This document shows positions 55,269 to 64,000 of a stretch of DNA of 64,000 bases, piece after piece; positions within the stretch are counted from its first letter, which is position 1; every line of letters starts with the position of its first letter. The notes beneath the pieces are model-generated. The model had not been told where the DNA came from. It saw nothing but the letters and a program-made list of their open reading frames with translations, and did no database searches. Source of the stretch: Xenopus tropicalis (Eukaryota > Chordata > Amphibia > Anura > Pipidae); assembly GCF_000004195.4 (NCBI RefSeq), contig NC_030680.2:142353545-142417544 (forward strand). Direction: 5' to 3'. The position numbers were made by a program, and so were the translations under genes.

Positions 55269-55318
55269 TTTACAAAGGGAAGAAGCACACCAATTGGCGT
55301 GCTTCTTCCCTTTGTAAA
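55269..55318. other. Near-perfect 50-bp palindrome
   Basis: Arms TTTACAAAGGGAAGAAGCAC and inverse, 20 bp perfect, around ACCAATTGGC. Flanked on both sides at a distance by GAACCCAAACTTGTAG (55253, 55385). Confidence 0.7.
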
Positions 55319-55479
55319 ATACATGGAATGGCTTGGGAGCAGCCGAGGAATTGAAGCACCCTATGGAAGTATGTAAGTGGTGTTGAACCCAAACTTGTAG
55401 GCCACACTTTATCCACAGTGCCTATAGTCTAAAGGATGGGAGAGCACTACAAGACACTTCCTACGAGTTCAATCTTTTC

Positions 55480-55960
55480 CTCTTAACTGACTAGCTGATC
55501 CAGTAGAAGGTGAAAAACCCCCATCTGAATCCTCTCTTGTTTCCCTCAGATGAGTAAAAATGCCCCTTTTGACCACAAGATGGGAATGGATCAGCCACTG
55601 GTCCATTCGAAGTGGTAATCTCAGTGACTCTGAATTTTCTCTCTGGATAAAAAGCCATCGAATGTATCTGCTCGTACGACTAAGATGGAACCTCCTTTCT
55701 TCTTCACCCTTGTGTCCGCTTGAAGGAACTACTGCTTAAACTTATATGTTCCCCTTATAGAAATACATAGTTATCATAATTCCCCTTCTTTTCTCCAGTG
55801 TAAACAACCCCAACTTGGTCAGTCTTTCTTCATAATGAAGGCTTTCCTTACCCATTCCCAGCTTACTTGCCCTTCTTTGGACCCTCTCTGAAATTCATTA
55901 ATATTCCATTTGAGCACTGGAGACCAATACCATCTGTGACTAGCTGTACTAAATGTTTTA
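55480..55960. repeat. Interspersed repeat, probably LINE-derived
   Basis: Starts like the repeat at 40085 and continues CCAGTGTAAACAACCCCAAC, TTGGTCAGTCTTTCTTCAT, GAGCACTGGAGACCAATAC, a phrase set common in tetrapod interspersed repeats. Class from memory only. Confidence 0.45.
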
Positions 55961-56517
55961 CTGATGTTTAACTGCAAATAAAGTTCTATAGTAACTGCTG
56001 TTATTATATTTATATCAGGAACTTCCAACCTATAGTCTTCAAACTATTTATAAAAGACTGTTATAGGACTGCTAGGAGTCCATGTACTGTATAGGTAGGT
56101 GCAATATTTTTTCTCATGGTTTGGGTGCCAGTCTTTATTCATTCTTTTGTGCCAAACCATGCTTATGAATGCCATATGACATAGAATTCCCTAAGATTTA
56201 ATAACAGGAATCACGCAATTACCACTAAGACTAAGTCTTCAGCCAAACAAACACCACTGTTCTCTGACACTCCATGTCTAACAGTGTTGTCCACAGGAGT
56301 CAAACCAGTCACACTAGGCTCATATGGAATAAAGGTAAACAAAGATAAATAATATGAAACCCTCTCCCACCAGGCCTGAGAGACTAATGGCCTAATGTAC
56401 TGGAAACCCAAGTCTGAAATAATTTTTGACCCTTTACTTCTGGTAACCATGGAGGAACTGAATTACTTCCACAACGTCCTGTTGTTCTCTATTAAAACTT
56501 TCTTTTTTTTTTTGTTA
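55961..56517. other. No gene recognised
   Basis: No exon or repeat end seen. Confidence 0.45.
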
Positions 56518-57971
56518 TACAGGTATGGGATTTGTTATCCAGAATCAGGACCTGGGGTCTTCCAGGTAAGGGATATTTCCATATTTTGGATCTCCGTGAT
56601 TTGTTTACTAAAAAATCATTTAAACATTAAATAAATCCAATAAGATTGTTTTGCATCCAATAAGGGGTAATTATATCTTAGTTGGGATCAAGTACAGGTA
56701 CTGTTTTATTATTACAGAGAAAAGGGAATCATTTAACCATTAAATAAACCCAATAGGGCTGTTCTGCCCCCAATAAGGGGTAATTATATCTTAGTTGGGA
56801 TCAAGTACAGGTACTGTTTTATTATTACAGAGAAAAGGGAATCATTTAACCATGAAATAAACCCAATAGGGCTGTTCTGCCCCAATAAGGGGTAATTATA
56901 TCTTAGTTGGGATCAAGTACAGATACTGTTTTATTATTACAGAGAAAAGGGAATCATTTAACCATGAAATAAACCCAATAGGACTGTTCTGCATCCAATA
57001 AGGGGTAATTATATCTTAGTTGGGATCAAGTACAGGTACTGTTTTATTATTACAGAGAAAAGGGAATCATTTAACCATTAAATAAACCCAATAGGGCTGT
57101 TCTGCCCCAATAAGGGGTAATTATATCTTAGTTGGGATCAAGTACATGTACTGTTTTATTATTACAGAGAAAAGGGAATCATTTAACCATGAAATAAACC
57201 CAATAGGGCTGTTCTGCCCCCAATAAGGGGTAATTATATCTTAGTTGGGATCAAGTACAGGTACTGTTTTATTATTACAGAGAAAAGGGAATCATTTAAC
57301 CATGAAATAAACCCAATAGGGCTGTTCTGCCCCAATAAGGGGTAATTATATCTTAGTTGGGATCAAGTACAGATACTGTTTTATTATTACAGAGAAAAGG
57401 GAATCATTTAACCATGAAATAAACCCAATAGGACTGTTCTGCATCCAATAAGGGGTAATTATATCTTAGTTGGGATCAAGTACAGGTACTGTTTTATTAT
57501 TACAGAGAAAAGGGAATCATTTAACCATTAAATAAACCCAATAGGGCTGTTCTGCCCCAATAAGGGGTAATTATATCTTAGTTGGGATCAAGTACATGTA
57601 CTGTTTTATTATTACAGAGAAAAGGGAATCATTTAACCATGAAATAAACCCAATAGGGCTGTTCTGCCCCCAATAAGGGGTAATTATATCTTAGTTGGGA
57701 TCAAGTACAGGTACTGTTTTATTATTACAGAGAAAAGGGAATCATTTAACCATGAAATAAACCCAATAGGGCTGTTCTGCCCCCAATAAGGGGTAATTAT
57801 ATCTTAGTTGGGATCAAGTACAAGGTACTGTTTTATTATTACAGAGAAAAAGAAAAATCATTTCTAAAAATTAGAATCATTTGTTTAAAATGGAGTCTAT
57901 AGGAGATGGCCTTTCCGTAATTCGGAGCTTTCTGGATAACAGGTTTCTGGATATGGGATCCTATACCCGTA
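56518..57971 (-). repeat. miDNA4 element with both ends and a higher-order array
   Basis: Terminal repeats TACAGGTATGGGAT and GGGATCCTATACCCGTA, TA at both edges, reverse orientation. About 10 units; a four-unit block (~450 bp) occurs twice with the same private variants (GTACAGATACTG, GACTGTTCTGCATCC, GTACATGTACTG). Confidence 0.9.
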
Positions 57972-59000
57972 CAGCCAGTAACAATGTTAATACAGTTCCA
58001 TAGTAACTGGAAACCAAACACAAAAAGAAAACCAAAAAATGCTCATTATAAGAATTTATACACGTTTAATGATATTATCCAGAATTAGGAGAAATATTGC
58101 AGCTTAAATTAGCCCATTAATAAATTAAAAACCCTTTCAAATGTAATAACGTGGATTTTCAAACTCCATATAAGCATTACTAGGCATTAAAAAAAAAAAA
58201 AAATCAACAAACCAAATGATGTCAAGGGAGAATTTTTTTCCTTCTGGGGGATAAACAAGTGCAAAAATGGTGGAGTCAGATAAGGATTGTTGCCTACAGC
58301 CCCCGATAAAAACCATCAATCATTATTTCTATTTACACCCCTAATGCAACTAGACCCACCATAAGCCATTCAGCCGTCCAATAGAAACGCTTATGGTTAG
58401 TCTTCCATGCTTATCTTTCTTGTGTATCTTCCTCAGACATAATTCTATTTCATTGGACGATGGCAGAGCCATCAACATAAGAGTTTGTTGGTTGGATAAT
58501 AAAAACATGGACATGGTTATAGGCTGCATGCTATTATCACACATGAGTAGAAAGTCTCAGGATAAAAAAACAAAAGGGGAAAAAAATGAATATGTTGAAT
58601 CTACACGTTAATCAAGAATAAAAGGAAGATCTTGATTCCACATGTTCTTCAGCTCCAAGTTCTTGGGTAGTTTGATCCTCATCTCGCTTTATGTTGCAGT
58701 GATACAAACATGGGAGCGTTCCCATGGGTAAAAAAAAAAAAAAAGAAGAGGCTTCCACTGATTTACGAGGAAGGGTAATTAAATATATACATGATTAAGC
58801 TCCGCCTCCAACCCATTCCAAAGTTTTTGCCATCCGTGCCAAAGTCCGAAGTAAATTTCTGTTCTGACTGTGAGTCATTTTATTTCACATTGTTGAAATG
58901 GTTTTTGTCTGAAAATCCAAAAGTGCAAGTAAAATATCCATTTGGCTTGTAAATCCTTAATAAAGTCCGTGAGATTTAATATGGCCTGCTCTTCTGCTCG
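57972..59000. other. Unique sequence, possibly 3' untranslated region (minus)
   Basis: A-runs at about 58188-58202 and 58728-58744. If 59001-59037 is a terminal exon, 58870-59000 would be its 3' UTR: the minus strand has GTGAAATAAAATG near 58880. The ORFs at 58350-58611 on both strands are unconvincing. Confidence 0.3.
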
Positions 59001-59037
59001 TCACTGTGTCAGGAGATTATTAGGATCTCGGGTGAAT
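59001..59037 (-). CDS. Candidate terminal coding exon, unidentified gene
   Basis: On the minus strand a strong acceptor (TTTTGTTTGTGTTTCAG) ends at 59038. One frame then reads FTRDPNNLLTQ and stops (TGA 59003-59001); the other two stop sooner. An AATAAA lies about 120 bases downstream. This is a very short open segment and could be chance. I do not recognise the protein end, and no upstream exon was found in the window. Confidence 0.3.
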
Positions 59038-59220
59038 CTGAAACACAAACAAAATTTACACTCAAATTCTGCAGCTAAAAAAGGGAAATTTTTATTTTCT
59101 AAAAATAATCCTTAGATTAAGGCAGATTTATTCATTTTCAAATTCGTTTTTTTGAAATTCAATTTTTTGTTTTGTTTTCATGACTGCTACCATATTAATT
59201 TAAAAAATTTAGATTCCAAC

Positions 59221-59468
59221 TAGTGATAAGCAAATCGGTCCCGTTTCGCTTCGCGGGAAAATTCAGGAATCATTGAAAAGATTTGCGAAAAAATTGGTGA
59301 ACAGGTGATTTCTTTTTTTATGCGCACAGCTATTTTTTACACCGACGACAATTTTTTGATGCCCGGCTAATTTTTCTGCAGTAAATTTTGACGCCCGTTT
59401 TGCGACAATGGCGAAAAGCGGAAATTCACCACAAATCCATGCCTGCCAAATTATTTCACCCATTACTA
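59221..59468. mobile_element. hAT-type MITE (TAGTGATGAG family)
   Basis: TAGTGATAAGCAAATCGG to CACCCATTACTA, flanked by ATTCCAAC/ATTCCAAT. Confidence 0.85.
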
Positions 59469-59476
59469 ATTCCAAT

Positions 59477-60357
59477 TAGTGATGAGTAGGGATGTAGCGA
59501 ACCTCCAAAAAAAAGTTCGAACGCGTTCGCGAACTTACGCCAAATAGCGCGAATATTTGCGAACTTTGCGAACCCCATAGACTTCAATGGGAAGGCGAAC
59601 TTTAAAACCTAGAAAAGCCATTTCTGGCCAGAAAACTGATTTTAAAGTTGTTTAAAGGGTGCCACGACCTGGACAGTGACATGCAGGAGGGGGATCAAGG
59701 GCAAAAACTTCTCTGAAAAATACTTTGTTGACACAGCGTTGTGTAAAACCGCAAAGGCAGCTGGCAGACCTAGCGGAAATACGCGGCGTTTTTTGCTATT
59801 TCGCACTATTAGCACCATGGAAACGGGATTTGCTTACACCAGTACTAGGCTGAAAAACGCCATGTGTGGCTTGTGCAGAGTTTTTAGGCCGAGAAAAAAT
59901 GCAGAGAAAAAACGCAGCGGAAAAAAAACAGCGGCGAACCCAAATTGCGAACATACGTGAAAAGTTCGCGAAATTCCGAACACCCGATGTTCGCGCGAAT
60001 TAGTTCGCCGGCAAACAGTTCGCTACATCTCTAGTGATGAGTGAATTTTTTCGGCAGGCATGGATTCGTAGCGAATTTCCGCATCTCGCCATTGGCGAAT
60101 TGTTTCACAAAACTTCCAAGAAAATTTGCTGTGTGTCAAAAAAATTGCGTTAACATCAAAATAGGCATCGATTGCCCGTGGTCATGTCAAAATGGGCAAG
60201 GTCATGTCAAAATAGGCCCATTTTCATCAAAAAAGATGTGGGTGACAAAAAAACACAGGTGATAAAAAAGTAGTGCGACAAATGTGTTTCACAGATTTTC
60301 TTGTTGTTTTCATGAATTTTACGGCGAAGCAAAACGGGACAGATTCTCTCATCACTA
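59477..60357. mobile_element. hAT-type MITE (TAGTGATGAG family) hosting a second family
   Basis: Starts eight bases after the previous copy ends, sharing ATTCCAAT; the right flank is ATTCTGAC. Interrupted after ten bases by the element at 59487. Confidence 0.8.
59487..60033. mobile_element. hAT-type MITE (TAGGGATGTAGCGAAC family)
   Basis: TAGGGATGTAGCGAAC to GTTCGCTACATCTCTA, perfect 8-bp duplication GTGATGAG (59479-59486, 60034-60041). 547 bp with a plus ORF (59676-59960) of basic, low-complexity character and no transposase motif. Confidence 0.9.
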
Positions 60358-60777
60358 ATTCTGACAAAAACTATGTAGTTCCATTCATTTTTACAATTTT
60401 TTTCAAATTTGACTGCTCAATATATTATGAAACACCTCCCGTTGACTCTATAGAAGCTTGGCAGGTTTTAGTTGCCAAAGTTTGTAAGTCGAATTTTCAA
60501 ACTCGTATTTTTAAAAATTCAAGACCTTGTTTCTCAAAGTGAAGGAAAAAATGTGATCTTGAACTTAATTTTCAGTTCTCAATTTATATCAATCTTATAA
60601 CCTTATATCAATAAATCTGCCCCTACTTATCAATAAGGTTCAGATGAAAGATGATTGTGACATATATTAAAGGCATGAACAAGTATGTTTAGTACAGTAC
60701 AATTCATTGATTGACAGAATTATATTCTTTATGATATACACAGATGTGTCCTTGCAATGCTTTACAGCAGTGATCCC

Positions 60778-61073
60778 CAACCAGTGGCCATAAGCAACAT
60801 GTTGCTCCCCAACCCCTTGGATGTTGCTCCCAGTGGCCTCAGAGCAAGTGCTTATTTTTGAATTCCTGGCTTGGGGGCAAGTTTTGGTTGTATAAAAAAC
60901 AGGTGTAAAGCCAAACAGAGCCTTCTATAGGCTGCCAGTCCCCATAGGGGCTATTAAGTAGCCAATTATTGCTCTTATTGGCACCACCAGGAACCATTTT
61001 CATGCTTGTGTTGCTCCCCAACACTTTTTCCATTTAAATGGGGCTCACAGGTATAAAAGGTTGGGGATCCCTG
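60778..61073 (-). mobile_element. hAT-type MITE (GATCCCCAACC family), reverse
   Basis: CAGTGATCCCCAACCAGTGG to GGTTGGGGATCCCTG; flanks CTTTACAG/ATTTACAA (6/8). Confidence 0.8.
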
Positions 61074-61799
61074 ATTTACAAGTTCCTTTGGTTCTTCTCA
61101 TACTTCCTACTGAGTGAAATTATCACCTAAGGATTAAGATGAACCCACAAAGACTTATTAGTATGTTATTCAATCAATAATTTATGACTGACTTGTGATT
61201 TACCCACCAAGGCCAAAATGGAAGTGGTTCCATTGTTCCAGTTGGCACAAATGCCATCATTTCATCCTCAAGTGAAATGATTACACAGAAAGGGGCAACT
61301 GTATTAAAATTCTATTGAATTTCTCCAGAATTCGAGAAAATATGTGTTGTAAAAAAATACAGTATTGATTAATACTTGAGTATAATTTTTTTAAAACTTG
61401 AATAGTTGCGGTTTATTCGACAAAAGTTTGCATAAAAACACTCAAAGTAGCTGGATTTCTATTGTTTCTCTCTGAAGATTTCAAACAACTATATTTGTTT
61501 TTTTTCCGCTTTATTAAAACAATTTTCAGCTTCATTGAAAACAAATGAAAGAATGTACTTTTCCAGGACAAAACACAATTTTGATGATTCTATTTGGGTT
61601 TTTTCCGTAAATATGTTAGGGCCTGAGGATAAAAAAAAACATGGCAGTCCAAAAAAGTGAGAGTCTGGATTCAAAATTTCAAAGTTCAAAATTTGAAAAA
61701 TCGGCCTCTGAGTAGGACCACTTACCAATGACTGCGACTTGATTTTGATTTGATTTGTTAAAAATTAATGTAGGTAGGTGACCAATTCATCAAACAAGA
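61074..61799. other. No gene recognised
   Basis: AT-rich; ORFs uninformative. Confidence 0.45.
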
Positions 61800-61920
61800 A
61801 GTAAGGCGTAAAGCACTCCAGACTGCCAGGGTCTGCTAAAACTTGATCTTTATTTCTTCACATTAAAAACAGGTGCCTGACGCGTTTCGTGCATTAGTGC
61901 ACTTATTCATAGGCAAAAAA
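61800..61920 (-). mobile_element. Retroelement 3' tail with hammerhead-like motif
   Basis: Minus strand: motif at 61914-61875, then GCACCTGTTTTTAATGTGAAG, AATAAAGATCAAG and GTGCTTTACGCC. Layout parallels the palindrome arms at 10.6-11.1 kb. Confidence 0.55.
61875..61914 (-). ncRNA. Hammerhead-ribozyme-like motif, CTGATGA box altered
   Basis: Minus strand: GCCT, ATGAATAA, stem II GTGC-ACTAAT-GCAC, GAAAC, GCGTC, AGGC. GCCT/AGGC forms stem I, GAAAC and the GTC triplet are intact, and ACGCGT is the minimal self-complementary stem III. The CTGANGA box is not conserved, so it is probably inactive. Confidence 0.5.
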
Positions 61921-61955
61921 AGGTGACCAATTCAGTTGACTATTTATGTGGCCAG

Positions 61956-62361
61956 TAGTGATGAGCGAATTTTTTCGGCAGGCAAGAATTTGCAGTGAAT
62001 TTCCGAATTTCGTGAAATTTCAGCAAAAATTAGTTGTGGAAAAACTCGTTAAGCATCAAAAAAAGTCAAAAAAAGGTTGTGTAAAAATGGGAGTGGTCGT
62101 CGCATCAAAATGGGCATGGTCGTGTTAAATTGGGTGAGGTTGTGGCAAAATGGACGTGGTTGTGGCAAAGCAGGCACAGTTGCGGCTAAAAAAGACACGT
62201 GCGACAAAAAAAAGACGCGGGTGACAAAAAAATAACAGACACGGGTGAGAAAAAAGTCGCGCAACATATATGTTCCCCAGATTTTTCACTGTTTTGCTAA
62301 TTTTCTTGCCGTTTCACAAATTTTTCGGCAAAACGAAACTGGACAGATTCGCTCATCACCA
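61956..62361. mobile_element. hAT-type MITE (TAGTGATGAG family)
   Basis: TAGTGATGAGCGAATTTT to ATTCGCTCATCACCA; flanks GTGGCCAG/GCGGCCAT (6/8). No 21-bp block. Confidence 0.8.
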
Positions 62362-62454
62362 GCGGCCATCTTAAATGAAGTCTGAACATTAGAAATTCGG
62401 CTACATGCTTATAGTGCTTTTTAGGGTTGCTGTATAGTTTTCCAGGGCCACCAT

Positions 62455-62807
62455 GGGGCTCATTTACTAACCATTCATTTTGTTTTTATTAAACTTGAAT
62501 CAAATTGTTAGCCCAAGAAGTCAGCTGCAACTTTTCTTAGATTTACTATGCGTCTAAACGGCTAAAAATACGAATTTGACAATTTGCCAGGTTAAACTTG
62601 CCGAGTTCATGTAGAAATCAGTCCTTTCCTTGAAGTTTTTTCTTTTGTCTCGAAACATTAGAGATATTGCTGGATTTTGCCCAAAAACTCAACTTTTTTC
62701 AAATTGTTGCAGAGACAATTTGAGAAAGTCAGGATTTTAGCGGGGACAATTCAAAAAAGTCACAACTTTTAAATGAGAAATGATGGAGTTTTAGTAACTC
62801 TGCCCCC
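62455..62807. mobile_element. Harbinger-like MITE
   Basis: GGGGCTCATTTACTAACC and TTAGTAACTCTGCCCCC form inverted ends; interior AT-rich. Confidence 0.5.
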
Positions 62808-63212
62808 ATATGTGCCCAATTTAGCACTGGGGACATCATTGGTAGCAGCCACACTGTACATGCACTGAGATAATTACAAAGTGTGGTGGAACAGACAGCT
62901 ACATTTTGGGTTGAATAACGTTGACTGGGAATTGTGGCACTTTGTGGAACCAAAAGTCAACTAAACCCCATTGCAGTGGGTCTGGGCTGCTTAGGGAGTA
63001 AGGCAACATTTTAGTCCAGACAGAAGCACAGACACACCATTCAAATATACATATATCCTAAACATTGCAGGTTCGATCAAACAGGGGAAATCTCTGCCTG
63101 CAGCTTCCAGGCTTCGCTCCATCTATTTAAACATAAATACCAACGCACAGAAAATATACACAAAAACAGTAACACTACTTATTTTCATACAAAGAATAAC
63201 AAATAATAACAC
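62808..63212. other. No gene recognised
   Basis: Nothing recognised. Confidence 0.45.
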
Positions 63213-63215
63213 ATT

Positions 63216-63579
63216 GGGGCACATTTACTAATCCTCCAATCCGAATCCCGAATGGGAAAAAATTGGATTGGAAACGAAAGTGTATCGATTTTTTTATCGC
63301 CGTCATGATTGTTTCGTATTTTGCACAACTTTTTCGTCGCCGTTGCGATTTTTTGGTATTGAGCAATTGTAAACGGCGGAAAAACCAAACCGAATTTTTC
63401 GCGCCGGCGATGAAAAAGTCGTGGAAAATATTCGATAAAGTCGTAACGGCAACGAAAAAATTGTGCAAAATACAAAAACATCGCGACGGCGACGGAAAAA
63501 AAAAACGCAAAAATTACCGATCATTAAAAAAAACGCATTCGGACGGTTTCGGACGTTCGTGGATTAGTAAAAGTGCCCC
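63216..63579. mobile_element. Harbinger-type MITE, highly palindromic
   Basis: GGGGCACATTTACTAATCC to GGATTAGTAAAAGTGCCCC, flanked by ATT on both sides. Subterminal CGAATGGGAAAAAATTGGAT matches the Harbinger-like element ending at 2710. CpG-rich inverted core (TTTTGCACAACTTTTTCGTC and inverse). ORFs on both strands follow from the palindrome. Confidence 0.8.
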
Positions 63580-63582
63580 ATT

Positions 63583-64000
63583 GAGTAGCATTATATATCT
63601 CAATGGAATATTTCTGTTCATATTGGTGATTGCAAAACAGATCAAACAGTCACATTTTATTTTTGTAAATGATGTCAAATCTTTATACCGATCACTATAC
63701 CTACAAGGTTCAGGGCCTCTCAGATGCCATCCTGCCTTGCATCAAGTTGGTCATAAGTGACCCTGAAACTTGAAAAAACAAAAACGTAAAACTCCCAACC
63801 CCCGAAATATGAGACATTCTGCATTTTATCAAGATCATTTCCAGCCCGTGGCCCCTAGATGTTCAACTTCAAATCTTTCCCATGGAACCATGGCGGGATT
63901 TGAAGTTTAACGCCTTTTGAAGGGCCGTAAGCGGCATACATATAGAACGGTAACATCAAAGTAAAACAATAGCTAACATTATATTATATACATATATATA
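63583..64000. other. No gene recognised
   Basis: Unassigned sequence to window end, ending in (TA)n. Confidence 0.45.

Larger units (their letters stand above)
59118..60623. mobile_element. MITE (GGGGCAGATTTATT family) hosting nested hAT MITEs
   Basis: GGCAGATTTATTCA at left (59121) and AATAAATCTGCCCC at right (60623). Its middle is occupied by two adjacent hAT MITEs, one of which hosts a third. Confidence 0.65.

Noticed and set aside
59676..59960. ORF inside the TAGGGATGTAGCG element as a transposase remnant
   Set aside because: Short, lysine-rich and without any hAT transposase motif; the element is non-autonomous.
63263..63760. 165-codon basic ORF near the right end
   Set aside because: It crosses a palindromic Harbinger MITE into unrelated sequence; equivalent ORFs appear on the other strand.

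Overview
This is a gene-poor, repeat-saturated stretch of vertebrate nuclear DNA. The repeats point to a clawed frog (Xenopus): T2-type MITEs bounded by TTAA, a miniature Tc1/mariner-like element whose internal ~113-bp motif is amplified into satellite arrays (matching what I recall of the Xenopus miDNA4 family), several hAT-type MITE families with clear 8-bp target duplications, and relics of hammerhead-ribozyme-bearing retroelements. I cannot tell X. laevis from X. tropicalis. Family names come from memory and were not checked against a repeat library.

Layout. 1-2710: 5' part of a PIF/Harbinger-like transposon on the minus strand, with a Myb/SANT DNA-binding exon and a T2 MITE in its presumed intron. 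2711-3352: a T2 MITE with an 89-bp internal tandem array. 3769-9510: a miDNA4 satellite array split by a young, complete gag-only LTR retrotransposon (4686-7906) whose Gag resembles the PNMA family. 10.5-11.2 kb: two large palindromes built from ribozyme-bearing retroelement tails. 11.2-22.5 kb: MITEs and two more miDNA4 loci. 22886-22968: a likely internal exon of an unidentified host gene (plus strand). 23.0-23.8 kb: a 63-bp minisatellite. 25.2-28.4 kb: nested transposons and a probable solo LTR. 28.9-36 kb: hAT MITEs, a LINE-tail array, and palindromes with hammerhead cores. 36.7-45.5 kb: a decayed Tc1-like transposase fragment, three miDNA4 arrays and a 95-bp tandem array. 46-52 kb: many copies of one hAT MITE family, some nested. 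52-64 kb: a possible conserved noncoding block, a TA-flanked MITE, another miDNA4 array with a higher-order repeat, a possible terminal exon (59001-59037, minus), and a deep transposon nest.

How the parts relate. The Harbinger-like element shares its terminal and subterminal sequence with non-autonomous copies near 27.8, 33.4, 49.3 and 63.2 kb, which carry 3-bp target duplications, so it is a candidate mobiliser of them. The Gag-only element would need reverse transcriptase and integrase from elsewhere. MITEs act repeatedly as seeds of tandem arrays: internal segment, 3' end plus flank, or a 21-bp internal unit. No rRNA or tRNA gene, CRISPR array or complete host gene was seen.
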